Source of the DNA: Basidiobolus meristosporus CBS 931.73
Lineage: Eukaryota; Basidiobolomycota; Basidiobolomycetes; Basidiobolales; Basidiobolaceae
Direction: 5' to 3'
DNA length: 64,000 bases
Assembly: GCA_002104905.1 (NCBI GenBank)
Contig: MCFE01000188.1
Span: forward strand, 62,001-126,000
The position numbers and the translations under genes were made by a program. Positions 54,386 to 64,000 of this stretch are shown here, in pieces. The first letter of the stretch is position 1. Each line of letters opens with the position of its first letter. The notes under the pieces are model-generated. The model made no database searches. It was given only the letters and a program-made list of their open reading frames with translations, and was not told where the DNA came from.

Positions 54386-54754
54386 TGTTGCAACTTGGGA
54401 AGTGATTTGGATATATAAAATCCATCAAGGAAGAGTGATAAAAGTTGAGCTATAGTTTATTTATGAAGAGGCTCAGTATTTATACCTTTGTAGAAGTAAT
54501 GCAACTGTAAATTAAGTAAGGAGGGTTTCTCAATATTCAGTAGCATACTGTAACAGCTTCCAGCTTAATGCAAAATGCTTGGTAAGAGTGTTAATTTGAT
54601 CTTGACTATTGGGGAATAATCATAGTGTTGTAGATCTGAAATGCTGTGGCAAAGTCAGGTCTTCAAATGCGTCCAGCAGTTACTAAGACTAGTCCACATT
54701 TGTTAGGTAAGCTTTTAGCTACTGAATGATTCCAAAAATTACAATATCTCAACA
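54386..54754 (-). repeat. 5' LTR of the Ty1-B relic
   Basis: A 369-bp LTR in minus orientation (TGTTGCAACTTGGG ... ACAATATCTCAACA). The adjoining primer site is mutated (GAATATGACCCC in element sense). Confidence 0.88.
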
Positions 54755-55238
54755 GTTACTTTGATAAAATCTTGGAATTTCATTAGCTTCTTCAACATGC
54801 CTTGATTTTGACTCAAACTTTTGAATGTTCCTTTGCTATTTTTGTATCTTAGTGCAAGGCTTTTCTAGCTCATCAAGTGTTGCAAACTGTGCTTCTCTTT
54901 GGTACTCAGCCAAAGTAGCTTGTTGAGAAGTGCACCAGCTGTAGGTAGCACTAACAGATTTCTTTAATGGATCCTAACTTTGTGAGAATTTAATAACTTT
55001 AGCTTTACAGAGAAAAGGAAACAACTTGATTTTATTCTTGTGCATCAGCTCAATTGCTGCAGCTATATTGTTAAGTTCTTCTAGAAGCCCAATAATATTA
55101 TCTCCTGAGAATCTTATGGGAATAGCACCCTTCAAGGTGGCTATTAACTCTGGGAGAGGTGTATCAGGCATTCTTCTTATGCTTCATGATGCTTGTATAG
55201 TGATATGCTCAAACTATCCAGGTCCTTCACCAAATTCT
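54755..55238 (-). pseudogene. Gag-like fragment next to LTR-E
   Basis: A 65-codon frame (55171-54974) begins MPDTPLPELIATLKGAIPIRFSGDNIIG and continues past a stop as KKSVSATYSWCTSQQA and LEKPCTKIQK. It lies just downstream, in minus sense, of an LTR-E. A TGGTGAAGGACC stretch near 55230-55219 could be a primer site. I infer gag of the LTR-E element, probably Ty3-like, without a diagnostic motif. Confidence 0.45.
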
Positions 55239-56086
55239 TGTTTTGTTGCACTACAATAAATCTGGGCTTGTGCTGCAATGTAGTAACAAGTTTGTTGTAT
55301 AGAACAGCATCCAATGTTGCTAATACTGAAGTGGTTTAATAGTAGCATGATATGCCAATAAAAGATCCAACTTTGACTGATATTCTCAATCCTGGGCTCA
55401 AAATATACAGTAGGCAGTGTTTCCTATGTCCACAACATAGTACTGACCTTTGGCTATTATTGGCCCAACTAACATTTTTAGTAACTTTTACTTGTTTGGT
55501 AGTCCTTTTCCTCACTGTCCAGAGCAATTACATATCAGGGCATTCTGACCTCCTCCTAAACCTAAGGGGGCGTGGTAAAGGGGGCTTGAAAGGGGTGCCT
55601 AAAGGGGTGCCTAAAGAGTAAAGGGGCATCTTACAGTGGTCTCCAAAGTTGACCTTAAACTTAATGGATGCCTAAAGGGGCTTGTTTAGTGTAATGGGAT
55701 TGTTAATGGCTTTTCTAAGGGGGGCATTAGACAAAGGGGGTGTCTTTAGAGTGCAGGTGCTTCTTACAGGGGACTAAGAGGACTCTTCCAACAGAGAGGT
55801 GGTGGTCTTCTTACACAACTTAAATTGGATTCTTGTGTGCTTTGCAGTGTCTTTACTGATACAGTAGTAACCTAAGTCCAAATACTCAACAGTGCAAGTG
55901 ATGCAGTAGAAGTGTTGCAACTGGCAATCTTGTAATTGTAGTGTGGAGATTTGGGAAAGAGAGGCTCCATGTTATTTTTCTGCTGGGGAAATTGTGAACT
56001 TGCAAAGCTGCAAAGCTTAAGAAAACCTAACTTTAGAAAAGAGTCTAATCTGCACACAGATGCTTCAGATTATACAATTGGTGGGG
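55239..56086 (-). repeat. LTR-E, truncated copy
   Basis: It aligns with 60753 onward (GGGCTTGTnCTnCAATGTAG, GCTAATACTGAAnTnGTTTA, GGGCTCAAAATATAC) and includes the AGGGG-rich stretch (55560-55775). It is cut at 56086 by the Ty3-C LTR. Confidence 0.75.
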
Positions 56087-56455
56087 TGTTATGATATACT
56101 ACTTGAACATTTACATTAGAGCAGCTCTTAGTCAAATCATTTAATTATATTCTTAGCCTATCAGTATATCAATGTTACATATCAAATCAATAGTATTAGT
56201 CAGCAAATGAATCAGTAGATCCTTATCAGACTGAAATAGATATATCAAGTAGGATCCAATTGGGTGATGATGATGCAATCAAATGAGTCATCAGCCACAA
56301 ACTACATTACAAAATACAATTAGTCAGCAATTGATCTAGCAAAATGTATATAAGGAGCTGCTGGAACCTCAATAAAAATCAGTTCAAGTTTTGGTGAATA
56401 CAATACTAGCTAAACTCACTATTATTCTACAACTCTTATATCAAGACTTGTAACA
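56087..56455 (+). repeat. Ty3-C 5' LTR (369 bp)
   Basis: The LTR runs TGTTATGATATAC ... GACTTGTAACA. TATATAA (56347-56353) is followed 17 nt later by AATAAA (56371-56376). A primer site TGGTAGCAGC starts at 56457, one base after the LTR. Its first bases match Ty3-type initiator tRNA-Met sites (TGGTAGC). Confidence 0.8.
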
Positions 56456-58588
56456 TTGGTAGCAGCATTAATCAGAAACCTCCCATCTAAAGAAAGAAGA
56501 AGCCTCCCTCAAGATGTCCAAAAATCAAGATGGAAGAATGCTATGCTGCAAATCCTGGCCCAACAGCAACAGCTACTCCAGATCCTTAGCCAGCAGCAAC
56601 AAGGAATGACTACCATGGTCCAAAGCCAGCAAACCCTGTCAAGAGCAACTTTAGTGTGAAGGTCAACTGGTACAGTGGTGGAGTCAATGCAAACCTGGGA
56701 GCTGGGCTCTTCCCAATTGAAGAAGCATTGAAGGCTAAGGGAATTGCTCCAGAAATCAAGTTATAATATGCAGCCTCTTACCTGGCAGATGCAGCTTTAC
56801 AGTGGTACCGCAAGAAGATCAGGCCAGCCACCATGATGGGATGCTCTACAATTTCTACCTGGGATGAGTTTGTGTTGGAAATTCAGGATGCTTTTAAACC
56901 TCCACACTAGCAGATATTACTAAGAAGAAAGTTGAAGACACTCAGACAGAGAGGAATGGTTCAAGAGTACATCTATGAATATAGATCTCTACTTGGACAA
57001 ATTGAAAGAATGGACCTCCTGGATCAAGTGGAATACATTATTGATGTGTTGAAAGAAAGAACTCACAACAAAGTGAATTATCAAAGACCCCTGACTACTG
57101 AAGAAGCTATAAAGATTGTAATTTGACTATGACTCAGCTATGTTTGGAGCTGGGAAGCCCACAATGACTAATCAGTGAGGCTACAATCATTATGAAAGAA
57201 GACAATCAGAAGCAGTGCCAATGGAAATAGATGCTATGCAGAAGAATCCTACCTTAAGGGTATTTAAGAAAGGACTTTGCTTCAATTGCCACCAGCAGGG
57301 ACATATTGCAAAGTACTGCCCTCAGAGAAGAAATGGACACCAGTCATCAAGAACCTTCAACCATATTGAAGCCCTTGAGCATATTAGCATGGTGGATGAG
57401 CTTGAAAACAACTCAGAACTCACCTTCCATGTGACAGTAGAATACTTATCACAGATGACCTCAAGCTCAGGAAAGCTATTATATTTGAATGGAGTAATCA
57501 ATGGAGTACCTGCCAAGATCATGATTGACTTTGGAGCATCACATGAGTACATGTCAGAGCAATTTGCTCTGAAAGCTGGAATCAACTTGGAACCCACCAA
57601 ATCAACTTTAGTCTCAACAGCTGATGGGAACTCTCAGATAATCAACCATATTACTCAGCCAATAAGGATGAAGATCAATGACTATGAAGAAGCCTACAGG
57701 CCTAAATATATGGGAAGTGCAAGTTTGACCTTGTTCTTGGAAATACCTGGCTATTTTGCTGTAATCCCTCAATCAACTGGAGAACCCATGCTACTCAGAT
57801 CCAGAAGGACTACAAGACCTATGAGCGGTTACCTGCCAGACTGGATTTCCACTTGGTCAATTCCAATGTGTGTGAAACAAGTGAACTTACCAAACACAAT
57901 ATTTACAGCACTTAGAAAAGGCACCCAGATGTTCCTAATGGCAGTATTACAGGAGGATTCCTCTACTCCAGTACCCCAGAAGGTCCAGACTCTTTTGAAG
58001 GAAAATTCAGACATATATCTACATGAACTGGTAAGCCTACCACCAGTCAGAGATGTGGATCATACCATTGACGCTGTAGATAGCCCTTCAGTGAGTATGA
58101 CACCTTACAGAATGCATCCATTGGAATTGGAAGAGATGAAGAGACAAATATATCTGTTATTGGAGCAAGGATATATTGCACCCAGCAAGTCACCTTGAGG
58201 AGCACCAGTACTCTTTGAGACAAAGAAGGATGGAACACTTAGGATATGCATTGACTACAGTGCCCTCAATTCAGTTACCATGAAGAGTAAGTACCCCATA
58301 CCTTGGATTGATGAGCTTTTAGACTAACTCAGTTGAGCCACTATATTCAGCAAGATTGACCTCATCTCAGGATACAACCAGATTAGGGTGAAGCCAGAAG
58401 ACATCCCCAAGACAGCATTCAGGACCAGATGTGGACATTGCAAGTACTTAGTCATGAGTTTTGGCCTCACCAATGCTCCTGCAATGTTCATGACCCTGAT
58501 AAAGACTGTCTTCCTGGAGTACTTAGACACGTTTGTGATAATCTACCTAGATGACATATTGATATAGAGCAAGACAGAAGAGGAACAC
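56456..58588 (+). pseudogene. Ty3-C gag, protease and RT start
   Basis: Gag pieces include LADAALQWYRKKI, STWDEFVLEIQDAF and QRGMVQEYIYEYRSL. The 327-codon frame 57215-58198 has a CCHC knuckle (CFNCHQQGHIAKYC), a protease with IDFGAS in place of D-S/T-G, and the RT entry MHPLELEEMKRQIYLLLEQG. After TGA at 58196 RT continues in frame: [36 protein letters not shown] and YLDDILI, then TAG. At 58589 a Ty1-B LTR begins. Confidence 0.88.
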
Positions 58589-58957
58589 TGTTGAAATATT
58601 GGACTATTTGGTATCAATCAGCAGCTAAATATTTACTTAGCAGTTCTAGACAAGTCTTAGCCACTGTAGGACTCATTTACTGCCTTAACTTTGCCACTTT
58701 CTCCAGATATATGAACTTATGATTATTCCCCTATAGTCAGGATCAAATTAGCACTATTACCAAACATTATGTACTAACCCTGAAACTGTTACAGAATGCT
58801 CCTGAATATTGAGAAACCCTCCCTACTTAGTGTTACAGCTGTATTACTTCTACAAAGGTATAAATACTGAGCTTCTTTATGAATAAACAACAGTTCAACT
58901 ATTATCACTATTTCTTGATAAGTTCCTTATATCCAAATCACTTCTTAAATTGCAACA
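58589..58957 (+). repeat. 5' LTR of the truncated Ty1-B
   Basis: 369 bp, nearly the same as the LTR at 47247. It is inserted after GGAACAC of Ty3-C. Confidence 0.92.
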
Positions 58958-58993
58958 GGTTATGGGCCCCAATTGCCTTAATCTATTCTGAAG

Positions 58994-61900
58994 ATGACTT
59001 CTACCAGCACACAAAGCAATGCCAAGATCTTCCCTGTAAAGGAGAGGTTTGATGGGAAGAACCACAGACTTTGGAGAATCAAGATGCAGATCCACCTTGA
59101 GGAAGGAAAGCTTTGGAACATAGTAACAGGAAAGGAAGTTGAGTCCAAAGGAATAGCAGAAGATGTGGAGAAGTTTCAAGAGAAGGAGAGAAAGGCCTTC
59201 AATGCCATATGCATCTATGTGTAAGACTCCTTCATTGGACAAATTCATGCCTCAAATACTGCCAAAGCAGCATGGGAATCCTTAGAGAAGATCTTTAGTG
59301 CAAAGTCAGTATCAAACAAGCTTTATTTGAAACAAAAGTTCTTCAACATGAGGAAGAAGCCAGATTATGACATGCTACAACTCATTACCAGAATGGAGAC
59401 ACTTGCAGAAGAACTTTACAGTATTCATGCTGGTGTAGATGATGAAGAAAAGATACTCTGTCTGCTTTGCAGCCTACCAGACAAGTATGAGCCACTCATA
59501 CTTTCTTTTGAAAGCAGAGAAGACAACTTGACTTTAGACTATGTCAAAGGACAACTTCTCCATGAAGAACTCAGATGTAATGGTCAAGCAGAGAAAATTG
59601 AAGATAATGCTTTATTCAGTTCAGAAAGGCACACAGAAAAGAAGGGAAATCAACAAAGCCAAAGAAAACCTGGCTGCTGTAACCACTGTAAAAAGCCAGG
59701 ACACTGAGCAAGACAATGCAAGTAGAAACAAGCAGACAAAAAACAGAAACTAGAGCAGGCACACCATATAACTACTGATGAGCAGTTATTTGTAACTGTA
59801 CAAGAGAGTGCAAGTAACCAAAGTAATGAATGGTGTATTGACTCTGGAGCATCACAGCATATTTGTGGTGTAAAGGATTGGTTCAGCAACTTAAAGACTA
59901 TTCCTGTACGAAAGGTTTATCTGGGAGATAACACTGCATTGGAAGCTACCACCAGTGGGTCTATACAACTAAATATGAGTGATAACTTGGGGGCAACAAC
60001 AGCAAAACTGACTGACGTACTCTAAGTACCTGGAATAGCTAAGAACCTACTCTCAGTCAGTAAAGCAACTACTCAGGGACTGAAATTTGTTTTTACTAAG
60101 CTGAGCTGCTCAATATTGAGTGAAAATGGACAAAAATTAGCTTTAGGAATCAGAGTTCACAGTATATACAAGTTACAATGCTAGATCATTGTACCTGAGT
60201 ATATCAACATTGCTGGAACTGATGAAACCATCTGGGAGACGTGGCATAGGAGGCTACGACACATAGGGGAACAGAAAATGAGCCAATTGGTGAAAAATCA
60301 GCTTGTTTTGGGCCTAAAATACTCAATTCCAATCAAATTGAATGTTTGTAAGGGATATTTATATGGCAAACAAGCTAGGCAACGTCTCAAGAGCTCAGAA
60401 TGCATCAATACCACCGAAATATTGGCTATTGTACACTCAGACATATGTGGCCCCATGAGAACACTGTCCTTTGGAGCCAAGAGATACTTTATGACTTTTA
60501 TTGATGAAAAGACAAGATATACATGGATGTACTTTCTCAAAACAAAGGATGAAGCTTTAGAGACATTTAAGACTTCAAGAACATGGCAGAAAGACAGACT
60601 AGGTGTAAATTGAAGGTACTACAAAGTGACAATGGAGGAGAATACTGCTCAATGGAGTTTTCAAAATACTGCTTGTCTACTGGTATACTTCAACAGACCA
60701 CAGTTCCTCATACTCCACAGCAAAATGGAGTAGCAGAACATGCAAATAGAACTGTTGTGTTGTATTATGATTAGTTTGGGGCTTGTTCTACAATGTAGAG
60801 GCTAATCAACAATATACAACAACTTCCAGTATGCTAATACTGAAATAGTTTATTGAGAGTTTGATATACCAATAGAAGATATAACTTTCACTAATTTCCT
60901 CAATCTTGGGCTCAAAATATACTGTAGGCAGTGTTTATCACTTCTACAGCAGTGTTCTGACCTTCTGTCAACTAATGGGCTTATTTACTTTTATAGTAAC
61001 TTTTCCTTATTTGGAAGTCACTTTCCTTTCTGAGAAAATATTTCCTAATATGGAAATTCTGAACTCCCCTTTAACCTAAAGGGGTGTGTTGTAGAAGTCT
61101 CTAAAGGGGTCTTTAGACCTAAAGGGGTGTCTAAAGGGGTGTCTTTAGAGTAAAGGGGTTTCTTAGAGGGGACTTTTCCAACAGAAAAGTGGTAGTTTCT
61201 TGTAGAACTTAGATTGGATTCTTGTGAGCTTTGCAGTCTCTTTACTGATGTAGTACTGATCAAAGTCAGAATACTCAACAGTGCAAGTGATGCAGGGGAA
61301 GTCTTATAACCTTTAAACTTGTAATTGTAGTGTGGAGATTCTGGAAAGAGAGGCTCTCCCTTTATTTTTCAGCTGGGGAAGTCATATATATGAAAATTTT
61401 GAAGGATCAAAGTTTTTGGGCGATTGCGCAAGCAATACACGTGATACGAAGCTAAAATTTTGCAGTGGCGCAGATCGGACATAGGCGCAGCACCTGTGAA
61501 AATTTCATGTGATTTGATTGGCTAGTTCAAAAGTGACACGCGATCAAAGTCACCATAGTAATTCTAGCAATAAGGCATAGTATATATAATAGTTGGACTC
61601 TTTTAGTCATAACTCCTTAAGTGCTGCTTCAAATGAGCTGTAATTTGAAACATGTGTTGGCTACTACGTGTTCTGTATGACATAATATTCTTGGGTGGAT
61701 TGTATGTCAGGGTCTGGAGCATTTGCTCTTCAAAGTTGGAAATTCTTGATCTTTCTCTTGTGTGTTACAATAGCAAAAAGCAAAATAAAGAAATGAGTGC
61801 AATATAGGTTTAGAGATATTGTAGTAATGGAATACTTTCCATTACCACAGAACAATAGTAGAGATGGGAAGATCTATGCTACATGATAAGGGAATGGACT

Positions 61901-62480
61901 ACAAGTTTTGGGCTGAATCTGTTGCTACTGCTGTATACATTGAGAACAGATCCCCAACAACAGCACTATGTGATTCTTAACCCTTTGAAGCATATACAGG
62001 CTAAAAACCAGATCTCCAGCATCTCAAGATCTTTGCCAGTGATGTTTTTTATCACATCCCTGACAAAAAACGCTCAAAGTTGGAACCAAAGAGTAGGAAA
62101 CGGATCTTCCTTGGCTATTTTGAAGATACTAAAGGGTACAGAGTGTATGATGGCAAAATTCAGAAGCTGATCAAGAGCAGGGACATTGTATTTGAGGAGA
62201 ACAGATCAGAAAGCCACAGAAATCATTGGCCAGCTGCCTGATGATGCAATTAACACTAATGAAGAAGATACGTACCAAATCCAGCTAGATATGGAAGAAA
62301 CTTCTACCAGTTCCAGATCAGAACAGATTATCTCAGTTAGGAGATCTACCAGAATAAGAAATGCTCCTGGATCCTGGTGGCAGACATCCAATGATCATGA
62401 AGAAGCTTATCTTGCCTTATGTACTGAACCTCAGAATCTGGAACAGGCAATGCAAAGTCCAGATGCCACTAAGTGGCAAC
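58994..62480 (+). pseudogene. Ty1-B gag-pol of the truncated copy, with stops
   Basis: It follows the intact Ty1-B protein closely. Breaks seen: TAA near 59222, TGA in the knuckle (TGG to TGA near 59706), TAA near 60023, TAG near 60182 and a frameshift near 60571. LTR-E is inserted within integrase (AEHANRT | TIVEMG). After it: MIREW-type shifted frames, then SSRSEQIISVRRSTRIRNAPG and KWQQ at 62480. Protease reads WCIDSGASQ. Confidence 0.88.
60753..61849 (-). mobile_element. Solo LTR-E (1097 bp)
   Basis: The sequence runs TGTTGTGTTG ... CATTACCACA and is flanked by GAAC at 60749-60752 and 61850-61853. Joining the flanks restores the Ty1-B integrase codons ANRTIVEMG. AATAAA on the minus strand (60854-60849) sits near one end, so the LTR is minus-oriented. 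It contains an AGGGG array (61076-61172) and a CG-containing stretch (about 61418-61550, GCGATTGCGCAAGC, GCGCAGATCGG) unlike its surroundings. Confidence 0.9.
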
Positions 62481-63070
62481 AGAGGAGCAAACTTTATGGC
62501 AAAGACATTGGAAGCTTACCTGGAAATGCAGCACATTAGACATGTAAAAACCTTGGCATATCACCCTAAAACCAATGGAGTCACTGAGCAATTTAATGGG
62601 TTATTTGGAAAAATGCAACCATATATGCAAATGGAGTTGTCAGAGGATGGGATGAGTATATAGACCAATCACTCTTTGCATGCAGAGTTAGAGTACACAA
62701 CACCACCCAACAATTGCCATTTTACTTAGTGTATGGATGTGAACCAAGGATTCCAGGAGTTTTCACACAACCAAAGCTTACAGATGCCTTAGTATATGAG
62801 CTCAGGTAGCCACGTAGACACCAGCAGCTGGAACAAAGATGTCAAGAGGCACAGGCCAAAGTATCTCAAAGTGCAGAATAGATGAAGCAGAGATTTGATA
62901 AGACTATATCACCAGAATCATTGACGGCTGTAAACTTTGAATTGCTGAGAAACAATACTTGGAAGAAGCTTGAGCCCCAATGGATGGGACCTTTTAAGAT
63001 CATCAGAGAATGTCTATTTGCTACTTACTAACTAGTGGACGAGCTAGGGAATATCCAGGAGGAGCCAGAT
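62481..63070 (+). pseudogene. Ty3-C integrase C-terminal fragment
   Basis: It reads SGANFMAKTLEAYLEMQHIR-like sequence, YHPKTNGVTEQFNGLFGKM (third catalytic Glu in VTEQ), LFACRVRVHNTTQQLPFYLVYG, EPQWMGPFKI and LVDELGN. Several stops are present. That it is the remainder of the Ty3-C at 56456-58588 is inferred from position and orientation; a different Ty3 is possible. Confidence 0.78.
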
Positions 63071-63861
63071 AACTGATATATTTTGAGCCTATCTCCTCTA
63101 ACTACAGTACCACAAATGAGCCCAGTCAAATCCCTACATGCAATGAGACAACACCCGTTGAAACAAATGCCAAGGATACTTTATGGAGCCAAGTGAGCCC
63201 AGTAATCCATCTACTGGTGAATGATGTAATGTTGTAGCTAGAGAAGTGGTGTGTTTCCACTAATATCAGTAATGGGGGATTTGAGGATTTATTACTACTT
63301 CTTGCCAAAATCATTCCAAGATGTGACTTACCATGTACACAGTACAAGTTGACAACCATCATGTGGCTGGCAACATATGATCCAGAGACTGCCTTGATTC
63401 CAGCATTTGTTAACAGTTGCATGGCATTCACATCCAAAAATGCCACCATTGCAGTGTGTCCAGATTATCAGGAATCCTCCACCATTGAGGGAAAGCCTTT
63501 TTTACACTCTATAAATATTCCAGTAATACCCTATCTAAAAAAGCTAATGTAGTCCAACAAATATTGCAAAGCTATACAGTACTGCGCTGAGCATCAATCA
63601 AGCACAAGCATATCCAATAAATTTAATGGCATATATTACAAACAGCTAAGAAGCAAGGGCTACTTTGAAGGTATGTATGACCATGCCTTTGCCATAGCAC
63701 TTGATAGATTCTCATTAAACAAGTACGCTACCAGTAAATCTTGATGGCCACTGATTCTCATCAATCTGATATACAAATGCAAAAACTGGATGAATTGAAT
63801 ATGTACTTATTCAAGTGGTATTCTGAAGCCATGCCTACCAAGAGTACATTGGAAGCACCGG
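63071..63861 (+). pseudogene. DTX transposase fragment, plus orientation
   Basis: Very close to the complement of 23370-24088: TNEPSQIPTCNETTPVE, VIHLLVNDVML, MAFTSKNATIA, IPVIPYLKKLM and MYDHAFAIALDRFSLNKYA (Gly of the DG motif replaced by Arg). Near 63770 it skips about 0.6 kb to the CMNWICIYSSG-like region. The left join lies in ACTGATATATTTTGAGCC, shared with DTX. It is cut by LTR-D at 63862. Confidence 0.82.
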
Positions 63862-64000
63862 TGTGGTAGGGTAAACATACCTCCTACAGACAAGTTTATT
63901 CATATAGTCATTATGATATACTTATCCATATTTTATCTTATCAGTATTATCCCATTCTTCTTTTGCCCATATTATCAGTATTATCCCCATATGATGTTTA
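63862..64000 (+). mobile_element. LTR-D, start only (runs off the window)
   Basis: TGTGGTAGGGTAAACATACC matches the start of the solo LTR-D at 11587 and continues to the window edge. Whether it is a solo LTR or the end of a whole element cannot be seen. Confidence 0.85.

Larger units (their letters stand above)
46437..54754 (-). mobile_element. Ty1-B relic (minus) with RT core deleted, host of the intact Ty1-B
   Basis: The 5' LTR is 54386-54754 and the 3' LTR 46437-46789. Outer flanks GTTAC (54755-54759) and GTTTC (46432-46436) are a 5-bp duplication with one mismatch. The interior lies on both sides of the nested element. Net length is about 3.6 kb against 4.7 kb for a complete copy. The shortfall is mainly one deletion that joins YMEQPEG to the RNase H segment YMAACQA (near 47130-47160), removing the RT active site. 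Confidence 0.88.
58589..62480 (+). mobile_element. Ty1-B copy truncated in RT, split by solo LTR-E
   Basis: Intact 5' LTR (58589-58957), primer site GGTTATGGGCCC (one change) and gag-pol to KWQQ at the start of RT. There it is joined at 62481 to Ty3-C integrase. The 3' half and 3' LTR are missing. The gap in Ty3-C (from RT YLDD to mid-integrase) shows that the deletion also removed Ty3-C sequence. Confidence 0.85.

Noticed and set aside
55560-55775. The AAAGGGG-type runs resembled telomeric repeats.
   Set aside because: The units are irregular, lie inside an LTR-E and are interspersed with unrelated sequence; there is no chromosome end or regular tandem period.
58589-62480. A simple Ty1-B insertion into Ty3-C.
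   Set aside because: There is no 3' LTR or duplication, and Ty3-C lacks about 1.8 kb across the site, so a deletion must have followed.
1-64000. rRNA, tRNA, CRISPR or bacterial-type operon signals.
   Set aside because: None were seen on either strand; the tRNA-like matches are only the short primer sites of the retrotransposons.

Overview
The window is a eukaryotic, almost certainly fungal, repeat-rich segment. I found no convincing host gene, rRNA, tRNA or CRISPR array. Nearly every recognisable stretch belongs to LTR retrotransposons of the Ty3/gypsy and Ty1/copia types, or to a two-gene DNA transposon of the CACTA/Plavaka kind. The fungal assignment rests on two points. The DNA transposase has the fungal Plavaka-like layout: an N-terminal CxxC..H..C finger and a DG...GD core. 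The Ty1 primer sites read GGTTATGAGCCC, which pairs with the anticodon arm GGGCUCAUAACC of fungal initiator tRNA-Met (recalled from memory; plants and animals have GGGCCC there). The species is not identifiable from sequence alone.

Layout. 1-9158: a minus-strand Ty3 element (Ty3-B), split by a full-length minus-strand Ty3 element (Ty3-A, 511-7702). 9159-14222: a Ty1-A fragment, a copy of the DNA transposon (here called DTX) carrying a solo LTR (LTR-D), and a second Ty1-A fragment. 14223-30471: a three-level nest. A decayed minus-strand Ty1-A copy (16100-16549 and 27035-28764) was split by a DTX copy (16550-27034), which was itself split by a full-length Ty1-A (16656-21337). Other DTX pieces flank the nest. 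30472-40929: broken DTX copies with solo LTRs (LTR-F and two Ty1-B), a 5'-truncated Ty1-B and an unassigned short repeat (G). 40930-43956: mostly unassigned, with one inverted pair of related coding-like segments. 43957-45953: a rearranged Ty1-B with inverted LTRs. 46437-54754: a minus-strand Ty1-B relic that lost its RT core and was then split by a full-length Ty1-B (47247-51932) with a single 1325-codon gag-pol frame. 54755-64000: LTR-E sequences, a Ty3-C relic, a Ty1-B copy split by a solo LTR-E, a DTX transposase fragment, and an LTR-D that runs off the window.

Relative age comes from LTR pairs compared by eye. Ty3-A shows about 7 differences in 1080 bp, the intact Ty1-B 4 in 369, and the full-length Ty1-A about 17 in 349. 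The first two are therefore recent and the third clearly older.

The least ordinary content is DTX. It is about 5.8 kb once nested DNA is removed, has 17-bp terminal inverted repeats CCCTATGAAAAATTATT, and carries a transposase gene diverging from a second gene for a coiled-coil, repeat-containing protein of unknown role. The second gene is present in five copies here and is retained in two copies that have lost most or all of the transposase.
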